From assembly GCF_937863485.1 (NCBI RefSeq), contig NZ_CALMFY010000006.1:1-33009 (forward strand): 33,009 nt of DNA, written 5' to 3'. A program made the translations under genes and the position numbers. The notes beneath the pieces are model-generated. The model saw only the letters and a program-made list of their open reading frames with translations, made no database searches and was not told the DNA's origin. Shown here piece after piece: positions 8,131 through 15,904 of the stretch. This DNA is from an uncultured Nostoc sp. (GTDB lineage Bacteria > Cyanobacteriota > Cyanobacteriia > Cyanobacteriales > Nostocaceae). Positions within the stretch are counted from its first letter, which is position 1. Every line of letters starts with the position of its first letter.

Positions 8131-8462
8131 TGACGCCAGTTGCTTATCCTGTCGGAGACGCTCTTGCTACGCGTAGCGTCTCTAAGAGTTGCCATGCCGC
8201 AGGCTTTACGCTGCGCTACCCTTGCGTCAGGAACCTCCAACGGGAAAGCCAATCTGACTTTTCACGGTAAGTCCTCAAGCTCCGAAAAAGCGTGGCTTTT
8301 TCCACAATCTAATTCTCAATAGCTCTGAGTTAATGAAAATAGCTAACGCAAAAATCAAGGCTTGGGAAACCCTCAAAATGACCTTTTCCACATCCCGTGA
8401 AAAGTCAGGAAAGCCAGTCGCCTACGGCGCTGGACTCACAGCAACGCACTGGCTCCCCAATG
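8131..8462. repeat. Composite palindromic repeat interrupted by a miniature element
   Basis: The repeat begins with tgacgccagttgctt and ends with aacgcactggctccccaatg, immediately before the stop codon of the response regulator. Its left part carries palindromic blocks such as gacgct-cttgctacgcgtagcgtc and gccgcaggctttacgctgcg. A 155-bp element (8254-8408) has inserted into it: removing that element plus one copy of the 10-bp duplication joins gaaagcca directly to gtcgcctacggcgctgg. This is a nested insertion, so the dispersed repeat is older than the miniature element. Confidence 0.65.
8254..8408. mobile_element. 155-bp miniature inverted-repeat element with 10-bp target duplication
   Basis: The ends are perfect 14-bp inverted repeats, CTGACTTTTCACGG (8254-8267) and its complement (8395-8408). 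Flanking them are gaaagccaat (8244-8253) and gaaagccagt (8409-8418), a 10-bp direct repeat with one mismatch. The inner right arm continues as gatgtggaaaag (read inward), matching the inner left arm of the element at 29239. The interior has no transposase and no convincing ORF, so it would need a transposase supplied elsewhere. Confidence 0.75.
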
Positions 8463-8463
8463 T

Positions 8464-9159
8464 CTATTTAGCCAGACCGTGTTCTAGAGCAAAACGAACT
8501 AACTCTGTACGGCTATTGGTGCCAGTTTTACTAAATAAGCGGCTGACGTACTTTTCTACATTGCGGACGCTGGTTTCCAAACGACGGGCGATTTCTTTGT
8601 TCATCAACCCTTCAGCGACCAAGTTTAAAACACTTTGTTCTCTGGGAGTCAAATCAATTTTGAAAGGGGCTGGCGATTGGGAAATGGCATTTCTTTGAGT
8701 TAACAATGCCTTAATTTGGGCAATCTGATTGGCTAGTTCAGCAAGATCGGGGGTTTCAGCGTCATCTCCGGTAGTTGCAGCCTTAGCGGCGCGGCGGGCT
8801 AGTAAATTTTCGACTATAGCCACTAACTCGTCTGGATCGAAGGGTTTGGGTAGATAGGCATCAACACCAGCATGATAGCCTTGGATGCGATCGCCTGTCA
8901 TACCTTTAGCAGTTAAAAATACTACCGGGAGTGCTTGGAAGCGGGGGTCTTCTCGCAGTTGCTTCAGGAACTGATAGCCATCCACCTGGGGCATCATGAC
9001 ATCAGAAATTACCAAATCAGGTGTATTCATCTGCATCCATTCCCAACCTTCAAGGGCGTTACTGGCGACTTGAACGCTGAAACCGCTCTCTTGCAAATAG
9101 TCTTTCACGGCTTCCCGTATCCCTGGTTCATCATCCACCAGTAACAATTGTGCTGACAT
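8464..9159 (-). CDS. NarL/LuxR-family response regulator, Ycf29/Rre1-like
   Basis: This is a two-component transcription regulator of 231 residues. The receiver domain (about 4-120) has the acidic pair DDE (9-11), the phosphoacceptor Asp53 in ISDVMMP, Thr83 and Lys105 in LPKPFDP. A linker of about 45 residues leads to a LuxR-type helix-turn-helix (about 168-228) with LTPREQSVLNLVAEGLMNKE. The receiver signature FLTAKGMTGDRIQGY closely resembles Ycf29 of red algal plastids and the cyanobacterial Rre1 group, which controls stress responses; that equation is from memory. No histidine kinase gene is adjacent, as is common for cyanobacterial orphans. Its stop codon abuts the composite repeat, so its terminator may have been replaced by repeat palindromes. 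Confidence 0.87.
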   Translation of the reverse strand: MSAQLLLVDDEPGIREAVKDYLQESGFSVQVASNALEGWEWMQMNTPDLVISDVMMPQVDGYQFLKQLREDPRFQALPVVFLTAKGMTGDRIQGYHAGVDAYLPKPFDPDELVAIVENLLARRAAKAATTGDDAETPDLAELANQIAQIKALLTQRNAISQSPAPFKIDLTPREQSVLNLVAEGLMNKEIARRLETSVRNVEKYVSRLFSKTGTNSRTELVRFALEHGLAK

Positions 9160-9318
9160 TTAAAGTTCCCTTAAGTTTACCTTTTTCCAATTTAGTTTAA
9201 TCCAAAAGAAGCCTCTCACTCACCTGCAAGGGGAGTGATGAGATAGACAGTCCGCTCAAGTCGGAAAATTACCCCACTACGAACCGCGCAAAACTCATAA
9301 CACAGACTACTAGTATTT

Positions 9319-10287
9319 TTACAGCCGATCAATTATCTTGGCATTCTCTGGCAGCTTGGCGTTTCGTTGCCCAGCAGTCCTCGCCCTAGCAGTGAACAGA
9401 CCAATGGGAGTATTTAATAAATCTACAAGGGTGGCTTGACCCGCGATCGCCTTTTTAATATCCCTTGGTACTTCCTTCAATAACCAACGTCCTAAGCGAT
9501 AGCCGCATTCTTTGGGTGTCAAATCTCGCATCAAATCTACACCGTGAAGTTCGTGTAGATAGCGATTTGAACGTCCATAGCGCCGCCATTGACTTTGCAG
9601 TTCTTTAAGTGTGGCGCGGTGGCGATGCCCAATAATCGCATTTGCGGCAAATTCCAAACGCCCGATGTTTTCCCCCAAAATCCGCCAGCAAATGTCTGCA
9701 TCGCCACCAGTGGTAAGATAGGGACGAAATAAACCCGCTTTTTCTAAGGCAATGCGTCGAATCGCCAAATTAGCGGTTTGACCATAGGGACGAAAGGAAT
9801 GGTCAAGAGTATGCTTTTGTGACAAAGTTTCTTGACGGTCTGCGTGTTGTTCTAGCAAAGTTGTGCCTGGTAATGCCAAAATTTCACCAGGGACAATTAC
9901 CACTTCTGAGTTGACAAAAGGCTGAATTAATGCATCTAACCATTGCGGTTGCGGACGGCAATCAGCATCGGTAAAAACTATAATTTCGCCCACAGCGGCG
10001 CGAATCCCAGTATTACGGGCAGCATAGGAGCTTTGAATTTGGTTTTCGCTTAATGGGTGAATTGTGATTGGGCAATTTTCGGCAGATGTTTTGAGGATAC
10101 TGAGAGTGCGATCGCTACTGTTATTATCCACCAACAAGTATTCTACCCGGTCTTTTGGGTAGGTTTGAGACAACAGACAATTGATTAACTCTGGTAAATC
10201 TGTCTCACCGTTATAAATAGGAACAACCACCGACACCATTGGTAAAAAGCTGGTGGCGGTGGTTGCATCAACTGGCTGATGATTCAT
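9319..10287 (-). CDS. Family 2 glycosyltransferase
   Basis: This 322-residue protein has a GT-A fold N-terminal domain: VSVVVPIYNGETDLPELI starting near residue 18, the nucleotide-binding VDNNSSDRT near 53, and the metal-binding DAD motif at 107-109 (FTDADCRPQPQWL). Residues 170-215 include RPYGQTANLAIRR and GGDADICWR, matching the acceptor-binding ED-like region. There are no long membrane segments, so it is probably a soluble or peripheral enzyme that transfers sugar to a polysaccharide or glycolipid. The acceptor cannot be read from the sequence. It has no sugar-metabolism neighbours: ctpB lies upstream and the response regulator downstream, both on the same strand with gaps of more than 100 bp. 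Confidence 0.88.
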   Translation of the reverse strand: MNHQPVDATTATSFLPMVSVVVPIYNGETDLPELINCLLSQTYPKDRVEYLLVDNNSSDRTLSILKTSAENCPITIHPLSENQIQSSYAARNTGIRAAVGEIIVFTDADCRPQPQWLDALIQPFVNSEVVIVPGEILALPGTTLLEQHADRQETLSQKHTLDHSFRPYGQTANLAIRRIALEKAGLFRPYLTTGGDADICWRILGENIGRLEFAANAIIGHRHRATLKELQSQWRRYGRSNRYLHELHGVDLMRDLTPKECGYRLGRWLLKEVPRDIKKAIAGQATLVDLLNTPIGLFTARARTAGQRNAKLPENAKIIDRL

Positions 10288-10419
10288 AAATCTAAGATTT
10301 TGGAGATGGGATTAGTAGCTAGTATTCCCAATCCAAAATCCGAGAACGGTATATCAAGCAGTTTTTATAACTCCAAAAATCTGGATTTGGGAATGACGTA
10401 GGATGAATTTTTGTTTTAG

Positions 10420-11760
10420 CTAAAATTTCAGGTTATCAGCGCTGCTCATGGGTCGAGTGGGTTGAGTTGCTGGCGGCCGGGCAAAGTTGTTACTTGATAG
10501 AATTGTGATCGCACGGGCATATTGCGGATCACTCTTAGTTCCGATTAAATCTGGATTAGAAGCCAACTGACGCTCTTGTGCCTCTGTCAAGTCTAGCTTG
10601 ATATCTGGCGTAATCCCTTTATGGTTAATATCCGTTCCCGCAGGGGTGTAGTAATGGGCAATGGTAACTGCCAAGCCGGAACCATCTGCGAGTTTATGAA
10701 CTGACTGGACTAAGGCCTTACCAAAGGTTTGACCACCTACGACTACCGCCCGCTTATTATCCTTGAGTGCCCCTGTGAGGATTTCGCTAGCACTAGCTGA
10801 ATTCCCATCTACTAATACCGCCAAGGGACGATTTGTCAGAGAAGTGCGATTGGCTTTAGTTTCTTCACTGCTGCCTACACGGTCTACTGTCTTGACAATC
10901 CCGCCGTTATCATACCACATCCGGGCAATTTCAATGCTCGCGTTCAACAACCCGCCAGGATTTCCCCGCAAATCCAAGACATAAGAATCTACTTTCTTAT
11001 TGTTCAAATCACGGATAGCTCGTTGCATTTGATCTGCGGCGTGGGCGCTAAATTCCCGCAAACGGATATAGCCAACGCGGCGATTCCCTTCTTGCCTGAG
11101 GGTATAACGTACTGTTGGCACTTCAATCCTTGCCCTTGTCAGCTTCAAATCAAAGGCATTTAGCCCTGTCCGTCCCACCCGTAGCTTGATGGGAGTATTC
11201 ACTTCGCCACGAATTAACTTGGAGGCGTCATCCACTTTCATTTTGAGAGTGGGTTTGCCGTCAATTGCCAAAATTTCATCGCCTGCTTTGATCCCAGCTT
11301 TCAGTGCTGGAGAATTTTCTATGGCTTCGACAACAGTGAGCCGCTGAGTTTTTTGGTTCACTTCCATCCGAATGCCAATGCCAGAGACTTCCCCGTCTGT
11401 TTGGCTAGTCAGGGCTTCAAACTGTTTGGGGTCCATAAATCGAGTGTAAGGATCTCCCAACTTTTGTAAAGCTTCGCGGATGGCAGTATAAGCTTCTTCC
11501 CGAGTAGAATAGTCTTTGCTCAACAGGCTTTGTCTGGTTGCTTGCCAATCTTGTTGATTAAATTTGCCATCAACATATTCACGATTTACCACTTGCCAAA
11601 CTTGGTCAACTATCACTTTCGGGCTGTCTTGTAGGGCTAGAGCAGCACGGACACCACGAGTCCAAACGGGGCCGAACACAGACATAGTAGCAGTTGTGGC
11701 GATCGCTCCACCAATTAAGGCTACTTGGAGCGGCGAGTAACTTTTCGGAGATTTTTTCAT
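10420..11760 (-). CDS. ctpB: Carboxyl-terminal processing protease (S41 family)
   Basis: This is a 446-residue periplasmic or lumenal serine protease. The N-terminus has a hydrophobic signal or anchor (about 11-30, VALIGGAIATTATMSVFG). A PDZ domain follows (about 118-205), with GIGIRMEV and SPALKAGIKAGDEILAIDG. The S41 catalytic core contains LDLRGNPGG (about 262-270), the nucleophile Ser323 in NSASASE, and the general base Lys348 in GQTFGKALVQS. The 25-residue Ser-Lys spacing is that of known C-terminal processing proteases. Length and N-terminal sequence match what is annotated as CtpB in Nostoc rather than CtpA, the D1 precursor protease; the paralogue choice is from memory. It is transcribed away from the DUF218 gene. 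Confidence 0.88.
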   Translation of the reverse strand: MKKSPKSYSPLQVALIGGAIATTATMSVFGPVWTRGVRAALALQDSPKVIVDQVWQVVNREYVDGKFNQQDWQATRQSLLSKDYSTREEAYTAIREALQKLGDPYTRFMDPKQFEALTSQTDGEVSGIGIRMEVNQKTQRLTVVEAIENSPALKAGIKAGDEILAIDGKPTLKMKVDDASKLIRGEVNTPIKLRVGRTGLNAFDLKLTRARIEVPTVRYTLRQEGNRRVGYIRLREFSAHAADQMQRAIRDLNNKKVDSYVLDLRGNPGGLLNASIEIARMWYDNGGIVKTVDRVGSSEETKANRTSLTNRPLAVLVDGNSASASEILTGALKDNKRAVVVGGQTFGKALVQSVHKLADGSGLAVTIAHYYTPAGTDINHKGITPDIKLDLTEAQERQLASNPDLIGTKSDPQYARAITILSSNNFARPPATQPTRPMSSADNLKF

Positions 11761-12069
11761 GTATATTAGCTGGAATAATTGTGTTGTTGACAGTTTAGCA
11801 ATCAGGCTTTCCAGAAAATTTTAAGTTTTTATACCCCAAACTAAGCTATGCTTCCTTCATCATTTTTATCGTTGAATGATGCCGAAAATACTGCATTATT
11901 AACAACCATTTCTCGGTTTGTTAGCCTTCTCCGGAAGGCTCTTTTGACCATGTGACACTTTGATTAGCGTCATGTTTACACTTATTCATTACTTTTATAA
12001 GATAGCACTTTGTTCACTCAATTGCAGGACTGTTAGACAGTCATTAAATCAGCTTTTATTACCTAAGTC
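11761..12069. promoter_or_regulatory. Divergent promoter region of ctpB and the DUF218 gene
   Basis: These 309 bases separate two genes read in opposite directions, so they must contain both promoters. A hairpin AGCCTTC-tccg-GAAGGCT lies at 11923-11940 and is followed by ctttt in the plus direction; it could attenuate a plus-strand leader. No -10/-35 pair was assigned with confidence. Confidence 0.45.
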
Positions 12070-12798
12070 ATGAAACGCAAATTTACCATCAAATCGTTAA
12101 TTTCTATCAAAAAAAATTTTGCTAATCTGTGGCAATTATTACAAAAACTAACTGGTGTATTGTACTTTGTCTTGGGCACTTGGCTGATTTTTACCACTAT
12201 AACCTTAGTTTTTGCTTCTTCGCAGCCAGTAGATGCCTTCTTGGTGCTTGGTGGCAGTATTCATCGAGAAACTTATGTTGCCCAACAAGCAAAACAATAC
12301 CCGCAAACCCCAATTTTGATTTCTCATGGTTCCCCAGACCCCTGTATATGGTTAATTTTTCAAGACGAATTAGCAGCCTTACAAAACGTTTGGTTAGAAA
12401 AGTGCGCGAATTCTACCTTTGAAAATTTTTATTATGGTATACCGATTCTGCGGCGTTGGGGAGTGCATAAAGTCATGTTGATTACCTCACCAAGTCACTT
12501 ACCCAGAGCCAAATGGATGGCACAGATTCTCCTGGGTGCTCATGGTATTTGGGTAGAGACAGAGATTGTTCAGGAGTTGGGTGTTCCTGGTAATCGTGAA
12601 TCTTGGCCTAAAACTGGATTAGATTTAACACGCAGCCTATTTTGGGCGATTGTAAGTCAAATTATTCAACCGCAATGCTCAAATGTGACAAGGCTTACCC
12701 AAGTAGATATGCAAGCTTGGAAGAATCGAGGTTTTCATTGTGAACACCAAGTGGCGTGGGTTGAGGAGATAACAACAGATGAGAGTTCCAAACTATAG
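12070..12798 (+). CDS. DUF218 / YdcF-like protein with an N-terminal membrane anchor
   Basis: This 242-residue protein has a basic N-terminus, a hydrophobic helix (about 30-50, GVLYFVLGTWLIFTTITLVF), and a DUF218 domain. That domain starts at VDAFLVLGGSIHRETYVAQQ (about 54-73) and continues through ILISHGS and a late KVMLITSPSHLPRAKWM segment (about 135-151). Members of this family (ElyC, SanA, YdcF) act at the cell envelope or bind nucleotides; the precise reaction is not established. The end overlaps the start of a broken antitoxin gene: its last six codons lie within the reading frame of that remnant, so the current C-terminus may have been altered when the remnant came to lie here. Confidence 0.8.
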   Translation: MKRKFTIKSLISIKKNFANLWQLLQKLTGVLYFVLGTWLIFTTITLVFASSQPVDAFLVLGGSIHRETYVAQQAKQYPQTPILISHGSPDPCIWLIFQDELAALQNVWLEKCANSTFENFYYGIPILRRWGVHKVMLITSPSHLPRAKWMAQILLGAHGIWVETEIVQELGVPGNRESWPKTGLDLTRSLFWAIVSQIIQPQCSNVTRLTQVDMQAWKNRGFHCEHQVAWVEEITTDESSKL

Positions 12799-13198
12799 AC
12801 CGCCATCACATCCAGGTGAAATATTACTTAAAGATTTTCTAGACCCAATGGGAATAACCCGTCATAGAACTTGCAGATGCACTTCACGTTCCTTATAGTG
12901 TTTCTAGTTTACGTCAGGTACACCCGTAGGGGCACGGCACTGCCGTGCCCTTACACTTAGCGATATAATGTTGTATCGCATGTGAATGAAAACCGCTATA
13001 TCAGCGAATAAATGAGCTTATAAATCAAAAGCGAGGTATACACCTAGTACGGCAATAAGGTTATCAAAATTTTTTGGAAATAGCTCAGGGTTTTGGTTAA
13101 ACCTCCAACAAAATTGGGAAATTTACCACATTCTCAAGGAAGAAGAAGAACTAAAAAGTATTTTGCAATTCCGAGTGCAAAAAATTTGGTGCTTGTAG
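12779..13198 (+). pseudogene. Broken HigA/VapI-type antitoxin gene
   Basis: The ATG at 12779 opens a HigA-like N-terminus, RPPSHPGEILLKDFLDPMGITRH. After the His codon an extra base shifts the frame; in the shifted frame the expected helix-turn-helix continues as ELADALHVPY. The gene is then interrupted by a palindromic element (12896-13000) and resumes as QRINELINQKRGI. A one-base loss precedes TPSTAIRLSKFFGNS, and the conserved tail FWLNLQQNWEIYHILKEEEELK runs to a TAG at 13196-13198. The current product would stop after about 38 residues. No higB toxin gene lies upstream, where it would normally be, so this is an orphan remnant. The family call is strong because both ends match the antitoxin family. 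Confidence 0.8.
12896..13000. mobile_element. 105-bp palindromic element inside the higA remnant
   Basis: Removing 12896-13000 rejoins CCTTA and TCAGCGA into the codons expected for the antitoxin (PYQRINEL), so this segment is an insertion. The ends are related inverted repeats (tatagtgttt... and ...aaaccgctata), and the joint fits a TA target duplication. The centre holds a perfect stem, GGGCACGGCA-c-TGCCGTGCCC (12930-12950), a well-known type of cyanobacterial intergenic palindrome. A TA duplication would point to mobilisation by an IS630/Tc1-type transposase, which is inference. Confidence 0.65.
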
Positions 13199-13326
13199 AT
13201 GACGCGATCGCCGTAACACTCTATCGGCTTTAACTTTACAAGCACCTTACTAATTTTTTTATCTATATCTGGTGCGACTACCTTCGTTGATTGGCAGGCA
13301 TTTGGCTGATTGCATCCAAAGGAGAA
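13199..13326. other. Short gap after the higA remnant
   Basis: No gene or clear terminator is seen between the antitoxin remnant and the convergent end of eboD. A HIP1-like gcgatcgc site is present near 13204. Confidence 0.4.
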
Positions 13327-14529
13327 TTAATGCAAAAGTTCCCAATCTTGCAATATCAAAATAGCATCTCTATACAAAGACAAATCCACCTGGTGAACTT
13401 CTATTCCCTGTCCGATTCCTTGTAGAAGGGTGATTGTCAATTTTCCTCCCAAGTGTTCACGGAACTCGGTAAGCCCCCTAAATAGACAATGGGGATGGTC
13501 TAGTTGATCTAATTGCTCTGTCAACGCTGATACGTACAAGGTAAAGCCTAATTTCTTCAGTGTACTTATAACCCTTTGCCACTCAGATTGTAAGAGTTGC
13601 CCTGTTAAATATGAATAGGTCGTATCTAAAGCAATGCCGATCGCTACAGCTTCACCATGACGTAGGCTGTAATTAGTTAAATGCTCCAGTTTGTGAGCAG
13701 CCCAGTGTCCAAAATCCAAAGGACGCGATGAACCCATTTCAAAGGGGTCGCCGCTACCAGCAATATGCTCTAAATGCAATTGGGAACAGCGATAGATCAG
13801 CCTTTCCATGATGTCCATGTCTCGATTAACCAATTTCTCAGCATTAGTCATAATGAAGTCGAAGAAATCTGCATCATTAATCAACGCTACTTTCACCGCT
13901 TCTGCAATACCCGATCGCCAATCTCGATCGTCAAGGCTAGTAAGAAAATCAAAGTCATTCAAGACAGCATAAGGTGGCATGAATGTACCCAAAAAGTTTT
14001 TCTTGCCAAAGGCATTAATTCCGTTCTTTACCCCTACACCGGAATCGTTTTGCCCTAATACTGTTGTCGGTACTCGTAACAGCCGAATTCCTCGGTGAGC
14101 CGTTGTTGCTGCGTATCCTACCATATCTAGAACGGCTCCACCTCCAATTGCTAAGACGTAGGAGTGACGGCACAATCCAGTTGCATTGATCCGCTGATGA
14201 ATTTGCTCTATAAATCTAGAATCATTCTTGACTGCTTCTCCACCCGGAACTACTATCGGCTCACCGCTCAGTGTTAGTACATCTTCATAATACTGGGCAT
14301 AGACTGATAATTTTTTAAGCAACCCATCCTGGTACTGTAAAAATCCTGCATCTACCACTGCTAGCACTTGTTTTGGGGTTGTCTCCCCATCTGCGGCAAT
14401 CACTTGTGCCAGTAAAGGATTATCTAACTGAAACAAACCTCTAGTGAAGTGAACATCATAATTGAAGGTGACGCGGACACATTGGTTAATTGGTTGCAGA
14501 TTAAGAACAGTTTTTTGTTGAATAGCCAT
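13327..14529 (-). CDS. eboD: EboD, 3-dehydroquinate synthase-like sugar phosphate cyclase
   Basis: This 400-residue protein belongs to the sugar phosphate cyclase superfamily. It has the NAD-binding GGGAVLD (129-135), RVPTTVLGQNDSGVGVKNG (152-170), and the metal ligands Glu210 (SGIAEAVK), His275 (DFGHWAAHKLE) and His291 (LRHGEAVAIGIA). The segment DPFEMGSSRPLDFGHW distinguishes the EboD group from true AroB and from valiolone or gadusol synthases; that recognition is from memory. The catalytic residues are intact, so it should be an active cyclase, but its substrate is not known. It is transcribed away from eboA-eboF across a shared promoter region, rather than lying inside the operon. Confidence 0.87.
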   Translation of the reverse strand: MAIQQKTVLNLQPINQCVRVTFNYDVHFTRGLFQLDNPLLAQVIAADGETTPKQVLAVVDAGFLQYQDGLLKKLSVYAQYYEDVLTLSGEPIVVPGGEAVKNDSRFIEQIHQRINATGLCRHSYVLAIGGGAVLDMVGYAATTAHRGIRLLRVPTTVLGQNDSGVGVKNGINAFGKKNFLGTFMPPYAVLNDFDFLTSLDDRDWRSGIAEAVKVALINDADFFDFIMTNAEKLVNRDMDIMERLIYRCSQLHLEHIAGSGDPFEMGSSRPLDFGHWAAHKLEHLTNYSLRHGEAVAIGIALDTTYSYLTGQLLQSEWQRVISTLKKLGFTLYVSALTEQLDQLDHPHCLFRGLTEFREHLGGKLTITLLQGIGQGIEVHQVDLSLYRDAILILQDWELLH

Positions 14530-15005
14530 TTGAATATTATTACTTTTTAACTACTTGTAAATGGATGCATTACTGCAATTATGGTTAACAGTAAAATAAA
14601 CCCAATAAATTCATTGATAACTTTAACTTTGAAAGAATTTGCTAGACCAATTGAGCTACTCAATCAATCATAATTTTGAAGTTTATTCACTTTAATATAG
14701 AAAACTCAAAAAAATATGATTTCATCCTTTTATTGATATCTAGTCTTTATATATGAAATTGGCAATAAATATCATGATTACATAAAATTTTAATTTTTTT
14801 ACGTAAGATAATTTTATGATTTATCTAATCAAAATGATATCTTTACAGTATCTTATTTAAAATTGGGAGATTTTTATAGTTTCAGTGAAGTTATGATCTC
14901 AGTAGTATATTATCTAGCTACCTCAATCACAAAATATCAAGTTTAGTGCTAGATTTTATACTTGGTTGTTACAAAAAAGTTGGGCAACTTCTCCTGAAAT
15001 TCATC
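14530..15005. promoter_or_regulatory. AT-rich divergent promoter region of eboD and eboA
   Basis: Almost 480 AT-rich bases separate the eboD start from the ATG of eboA. A GTG at 14946 would extend EboA by 20 residues, but those residues do not look like the family, so I assign the ATG at 15006. Several TATAAT-like hexamers are possible in such AT-rich DNA, so no single promoter is called. Confidence 0.5.
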
Positions 15006-15887
15006 ATGAGTAAAGTAAACAAGTTACTGGATCAATGGCTGTTAAAATCTGTTTCAGAGAAAGCTTTTGCTTGGCTGGAACAGAAGCAGGCACAGATTGC
15101 TAGCGGCGCTGCTGAAAGAGTGTTTTTCACGGCATTTAGTGCTGTGCCGCGTTATTTAGGCAAACAGGATTTGCAGCTAACATTCCAGGACTTGGAAGCA
15201 GCACAGGATATGATTCCCGGTTGGTATCCTGGTCATTGGAGTGTAGATCAAGCAGGTCGCACACTCTTGCTCTTAGCGTTGCCCCACGATGATGTCCAGG
15301 GGTATGTGCGATCGCTTGATCAAGTCTTCTCCACTGCCGATATGGGGGAGTTAGTTGTCCTTTATCAAAGTTTGCCGCTACTACCATATCCAGAGTTACA
15401 TCGCCATCGTACTGCTGAGGGAATTCGCAGCAATATGAGTAATGTATTCCAAGCGATAGCACTACGTAACCCTTATCCAGCGGATTATTTAGATAATGCT
15501 GCTTGGAATCAGATGGTGCTGAAGGCTGTGTTTGTCAGCAGTCCGTTGCATCTAATTTGGGGTCTGGATCGGCGTGCTAACCCAGAATTGGCGAGGATGT
15601 TGGCAGACTATGCCCATGAACGTTGGGCAGCTAAACGCTCAGTTACGCCAGAACTTTGGCGACCGGTAGGGCGGTTTGCGGATAGCGCAATCATCACAGA
15701 TTTGGAAAAAGTACTGGCTAATGGGGATATAGACGAACAACAAGCAGCAGCGTTAGCTTGTGCCCAATCGCCTTTACCCCAAGCAGAAGCATTACTTTCC
15801 CGTTATCCAGATTTACAGTCATCCATTCAACAAGGTAATCTGACTTGGAGTAGTTTTAGCCGCGATGCCTGCGGCGAGCTGCGCTAA
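15006..15887 (+). CDS. eboA: EboA, first gene of the ebo operon
   Basis: EboA has no known enzymatic motif. The 293-residue product (from ATG 15006) is mostly helical and recognised by AERVFFTAFSAVPRYLGK near the N-terminus, LPLLPYPELHRHRTAEGIRSNM, and the motif LRNPYPADYLDNAAWNQMVLKAVFV. In Nostoc punctiforme the ebo genes are needed to move the scytonemin monomer precursor to the periplasm; EboA's own role is unknown. The final eight residues, RDACGELR, are encoded by a palindromic dispersed repeat (15862-15891) rather than ancestral sequence, so the native C-terminus has been replaced or trimmed. The next gene starts 17 bp after the stop. Confidence 0.88.
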   Translation: MSKVNKLLDQWLLKSVSEKAFAWLEQKQAQIASGAAERVFFTAFSAVPRYLGKQDLQLTFQDLEAAQDMIPGWYPGHWSVDQAGRTLLLLALPHDDVQGYVRSLDQVFSTADMGELVVLYQSLPLLPYPELHRHRTAEGIRSNMSNVFQAIALRNPYPADYLDNAAWNQMVLKAVFVSSPLHLIWGLDRRANPELARMLADYAHERWAAKRSVTPELWRPVGRFADSAIITDLEKVLANGDIDEQQAAALACAQSPLPQAEALLSRYPDLQSSIQQGNLTWSSFSRDACGELR

Positions 15888-15891
15888 CGCC
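15862..15891. repeat. Palindromic dispersed repeat forming the 3' end of eboA
   Basis: The sequence gcgatgcctgcggcgagctg, continuing as cgctaacgcc, is of the same class as the block gccatgccgcaggctttacg at about 8190. It supplies the last codons and the TAA stop of eboA. Confidence 0.6.
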
Positions 15892-15904
15892 TCTTTGTTT
15901 ACAA

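Noticed and set aside
8140..8322. Open frame of 60 codons on the plus strand
   Set aside because: It spans the junction of a dispersed repeat and a miniature element, so the coding appearance comes from repeat DNA.
13327..14529. True 3-dehydroquinate synthase (aroB) or a mycosporine-type cyclase
   Set aside because: The DPFEMGSSRPLDFGHW signature and the adjacent ebo genes point to EboD.
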